Source: JBBARC01 sp040400005
GTDB taxonomy: Bacteria > Pseudomonadota > Alphaproteobacteria > Acetobacterales > Acetobacteraceae
Direction: 5' to 3'
NCBI GenBank assembly: GCA_040400005.1
Contig: JBBARC010000051.1
Span: forward strand, 1 to 24,430
Length of the DNA stretch: 24,430 nt
The position numbers were made by a program, and so were the translations under genes. The notes beneath the pieces are model-generated. The model worked only from the letters and a program-made list of their open reading frames with translations, was not told where the DNA came from and searched no databases. This document shows positions 22,458 through 24,430 of the stretch, in pieces. Within the stretch, counting starts at the first letter, position 1; each line of letters begins with the position of its first letter.

Positions 22458-23045
22458 ATGCGCCGTAGGGGTAGCCATCAGATCGCCGCCTTCCGCATGT
22501 TCGCAGGGCTGCGCCGCGCGCGGCGCGGTGCGGTTGCGCTGGAATTTGGCATTATGGCCATTGTTTACTTCACCTTCATGCTTGGCACGATGGAGATGTT
22601 GTTCACCTTTTATGCCCAAAACGTGCTCGATCTCGCCGTGCACACGGTGGTGCGTAAAATTCAGATTGGCGCGGCCCAGGGGCTGAACCAAAGCCAGCTT
22701 GCCTCAACCTATTTTTGTAACGCGCTGGCTGGTCTCAGTTGTTCGCAGGTTGCGGTTAAAGTGGCCCCTGTCACCACTGATTATTACGCCGCTACCGCCA
22801 CAGCGGGCGCTTTGCCGGTAACCAATGGCACGTTGTCGACCGGCTCATTTACCGTGTGCCCCGGCAGTTCCGGGCAATTTATGTATATGCAGGCGATCTA
22901 CAGCGTGCCGTCGTTTGTCGGCAGTTTGATCCCAAGCTGGTCGGTGCTTGATGGCAGTGGCAACCGGGTGCACCCGGTTATGGCCGGCGCGGGGTGGGCC
23001 AATGAAAGCTTCACCGTAACCGCGGCGGCGCCAGCAGGATGCTAA
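22458..23045 (+). CDS. TadE-type minor pilin, first copy
   Basis: 195 residues from ATG 22458, which has AAGG seven bases upstream; the frame is open from 22335 but that part spans the promoter. A basic leader (RRARRG) is followed by the class III prepilin cleavage pattern G24/A-V-A-L-E29, with Glu at +5. A single hydrophobic helix (about 30-50) and a secreted C-terminal domain with paired cysteines (FCNALAGLSC) follow. TadE proteins are processed by the TadV prepilin peptidase and help assemble Flp/Tad pili. The stop overlaps the next gene's start by seven bases. Confidence 0.86.
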   Translation: MRRRGSHQIAAFRMFAGLRRARRGAVALEFGIMAIVYFTFMLGTMEMLFTFYAQNVLDLAVHTVVRKIQIGAAQGLNQSQLASTYFCNALAGLSCSQVAVKVAPVTTDYYAATATAGALPVTNGTLSTGSFTVCPGSSGQFMYMQAIYSVPSFVGSLIPSWSVLDGSGNRVHPVMAGAGWANESFTVTAAAPAGC

Positions 23046-23830
23046 CCGCGATGTGCGCGCGCTTTGCTCGCCAAGGGACGCGCCAAGGGGCGCGCCATTG
23101 GTGCGGCCGGCCACGCGGGCTGTTGCCGGGCCGTGGCATTGGCGGCACTGCGGCGATTGAATTTGGCCTGATTGCGCCGATGATGGCGTTGATCGTGATC
23201 GGCACCTTCGATTCTACCTTGGCGCTGGTCATCCAAAACCAAGTTGCTTACGCATCGCAGGAAATCGCCATCGCGGTGACCAATATCGGATCAACCGCCG
23301 ATGGCACCAATACCAGCAGCATAACGGTCGCCCAGGGCACCCAGGCGATGTCGATCATTTACGCGGTTATGCCCATGCTGCGCTCGGGCTTTCTCAGCAC
23401 CACGGCGTATTCGGTCACCTTGTCGGGGGTCACCTTTACCCCAACTGTTGCCGGCTGCACCACGGGCTGCACCTATACTGCCAATGTCGCCTGGAGTACG
23501 TCCCTGGCCTTGGGCAGCGCCAATTCCAGCAAAGTTCGCACCTGTGGGGTTGCGCTCACCCAGATCGATCCCGCAAGTGTGGTGATCAGCAGCAGTAATT
23601 ATTTAACCACAGCGCCCACGGCAAATGTCACGGTGCTGCCAACCTCGGGCTACACGGTGGCCGACGTCAGTGTGAAGTACACCCCGACTTTTCTGAAGTT
23701 TGTCACCGGGCCGATCACGTTTATCGCCAGCACGCCGCAGCCACCGCGCGGCTCATCGGCGGATTTTCTACGTTATGATAAGGCCGGTGCGGCCAGCAAT
23801 GCCCAGGTTTGCACCGGGTACAAATCGTGA
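23039..23830 (+). CDS. TadE-type minor pilin, second copy
   Basis: 263 residues. The leader is basic and contains a 12-base duplication (23069-23092, encoding RQGT/RQGA). The processing motif G36/T-A-A-I-E41 again has Glu at +5, followed by the hydrophobic helix FGLIAPMMALIVIGTF. The long exported domain is Ser/Thr-rich and contains GCTTGC, a further RTCG and the C-terminal VCTGYKS, so disulfides are likely. ATG 23039 overlaps the upstream stop, which suggests coupling; ATG 23051 is an alternative start. It probably acts with the first TadE-type protein in pilus assembly. Confidence 0.85.
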   Translation: MLTAMCARFARQGTRQGARHWCGRPRGLLPGRGIGGTAAIEFGLIAPMMALIVIGTFDSTLALVIQNQVAYASQEIAIAVTNIGSTADGTNTSSITVAQGTQAMSIIYAVMPMLRSGFLSTTAYSVTLSGVTFTPTVAGCTTGCTYTANVAWSTSLALGSANSSKVRTCGVALTQIDPASVVISSSNYLTTAPTANVTVLPTSGYTVADVSVKYTPTFLKFVTGPITFIASTPQPPRGSSADFLRYDKAGAASNAQVCTGYKS

Positions 23831-23984
23831 TCCGCCGGCATCACCTAGGTGTTTTCGATGGCCGCGCGACGGTTTTTGCGCATCGTCTGTCGCCGGCACG
23901 CACACATGCCAATAGCCAACATGTGGGTATGGATATTTTTTTTCTCTCACACCCACTCACTCACCACGACAAGGATGCAAGCTG
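23831..23984. other. Spacer between second TadE-type gene and TadG-like gene
   Basis: 154 bases contain CACATG (23903-23908) and CATGTG (23920-23925) as an 11-base-loop inverted repeat. A run of eight or more T begins near 23934. The distance from stem to T-run is too large for a standard terminator. Internal promoter or processing site is possible. Confidence 0.4.
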
Positions 23985-24430
23985 ATGAGCACTCTGCCAC
24001 TTGAGCGCGATCCGCGGGCTGCGGTTTCGCTTTTATTCGCGGCATCGTTGGTGCCGATGGTGATGCTTATTTCCATGGCGATCGACGTAGGGGTGGCCGC
24101 CAGCGCCAAAGCGCAGCTTGATCTGGCCGTTGATGCGGCGGCGATGCAGGGTACCCGGGTTGCGTCCCAAACTTTCATCAACGGCGGATCATCGGCCGCT
24201 GCCACCGGCACCACCGCCGCCGGGCAGTGGTGGACCGCCATGAGCGTCACCAGCAAGGCAACCGTCTCTGCCCAAAGCGCTGTGGTTAGCCAAAGTGGCT
24301 CGATCTTCACCGCCAATGTCAGCTACACCGCAACCGTGCCCACCACCTTTGGTGGCGTTTTTAACGTGCAAACAATGACCTTTTCCGGCGCGGCGGCGTC
24401 TGTTGTGTCGCTGAACGCCTATACCGACGT
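23985..24430 (+). CDS. TadG-like pilus assembly protein, cut by window end
   Basis: 148 codons are visible and the gene runs off the window. It starts at ATG 23985 (MSTLPLERDPRAAVSLLF) with AAGG ten bases upstream. One membrane helix (about 14-38, LFAASLVPMVMLISMAIDVG) is followed by AKAQLDLAVDAAAMQGTRVA, the usual pattern of TadG/TadE-like (Flp pilus assembly) proteins in which a helix is followed by an Ala-rich 'LQ-A-D-AAALAG'-like stretch. The rest is Ser/Thr/Ala-rich and exported. It lacks the +5 Glu of the two TadE-type neighbours, which fits TadG. TadG members often carry a von Willebrand factor A domain further on, which would lie beyond the edge. Confidence 0.82.
   Translation, partial: MSTLPLERDPRAAVSLLFAASLVPMVMLISMAIDVGVAASAKAQLDLAVDAAAMQGTRVASQTFINGGSSAAATGTTAAGQWWTAMSVTSKATVSAQSAVVSQSGSIFTANVSYTATVPTTFGGVFNVQTMTFSGAAASVVSLNAYTD

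Overview
The window looks like chromosomal DNA of a GC-rich alphaproteobacterium, probably Rhodospirillales or Acetobacterales. The gene families (DUF2842, UPF0260/YcgN, a KirBac channel, PimA/C/D-type acyl-CoA genes, Tad pilus proteins) and the palindromic intergenic elements fit that group. This placement is inferred from family resemblance and was not checked by a search.

Layout. 1-3.4 kb: apt and a YcgN-like gene in tandem on the minus strand, a DUF2842 protein, two unrecognised membrane proteins and a cytochrome b561-like protein. 3.4-5.45 kb: a large HAD/FkbH-type multidomain gene with an apparent one-base frameshift at about 3502. 5.45-6.76 kb: ahcY. 6.9-7.3 kb: remnants of two different transposases. 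7.4-9.2 kb: bioF-bioD, with overlapping start and stop. 9.2-9.55 kb: a PaiB-type gene broken by a large internal deletion. 9.5-11 kb: a glycosyltransferase with a DUF4214-like N-terminus. 11-16.1 kb, minus strand: pimA, pimC and pimD homologues (dicarboxylic acid activation and beta-oxidation) followed by a KirBac potassium channel. 16.3-19 kb, plus strand: an SDR oxidoreductase, a YgjP-type metallopeptidase and a D-2-hydroxyacid dehydrogenase. 19-20.3 kb: REP-like GTAG hairpins on both sides of a conserved-looking hypothetical gene. 20.4-22.2 kb, minus strand: hslO overlapping a lipoprotein gene. 22.3 kb to the end: a Tad-pilus minor-pilin cluster (two TadE-type genes and a TadG-like gene cut by the window edge) behind a good sigma70-like promoter.

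How the genes may work together. PimA makes pimeloyl-CoA from pimelate, PimC/PimD oxidise it, and BioF can condense pimeloyl thioester with alanine. A supply link from the pim genes to biotin is therefore plausible, but the two sets are separated and on opposite strands. The HAD/SGNH-like protein and the DUF4214 glycosyltransferase both suggest cell-surface glycan work. Three damaged loci (HAD frameshift, transposase remnants, PaiB deletion) lie within about 6 kb, so 3.4-9.6 kb appears to be a decaying stretch. I found no CRISPR array, rRNA or tRNA, and nothing I can defend as a wholly new system. The best leads are the REP-like family, the pim-bio proximity, the HAD frameshift and the compact Tad control region.
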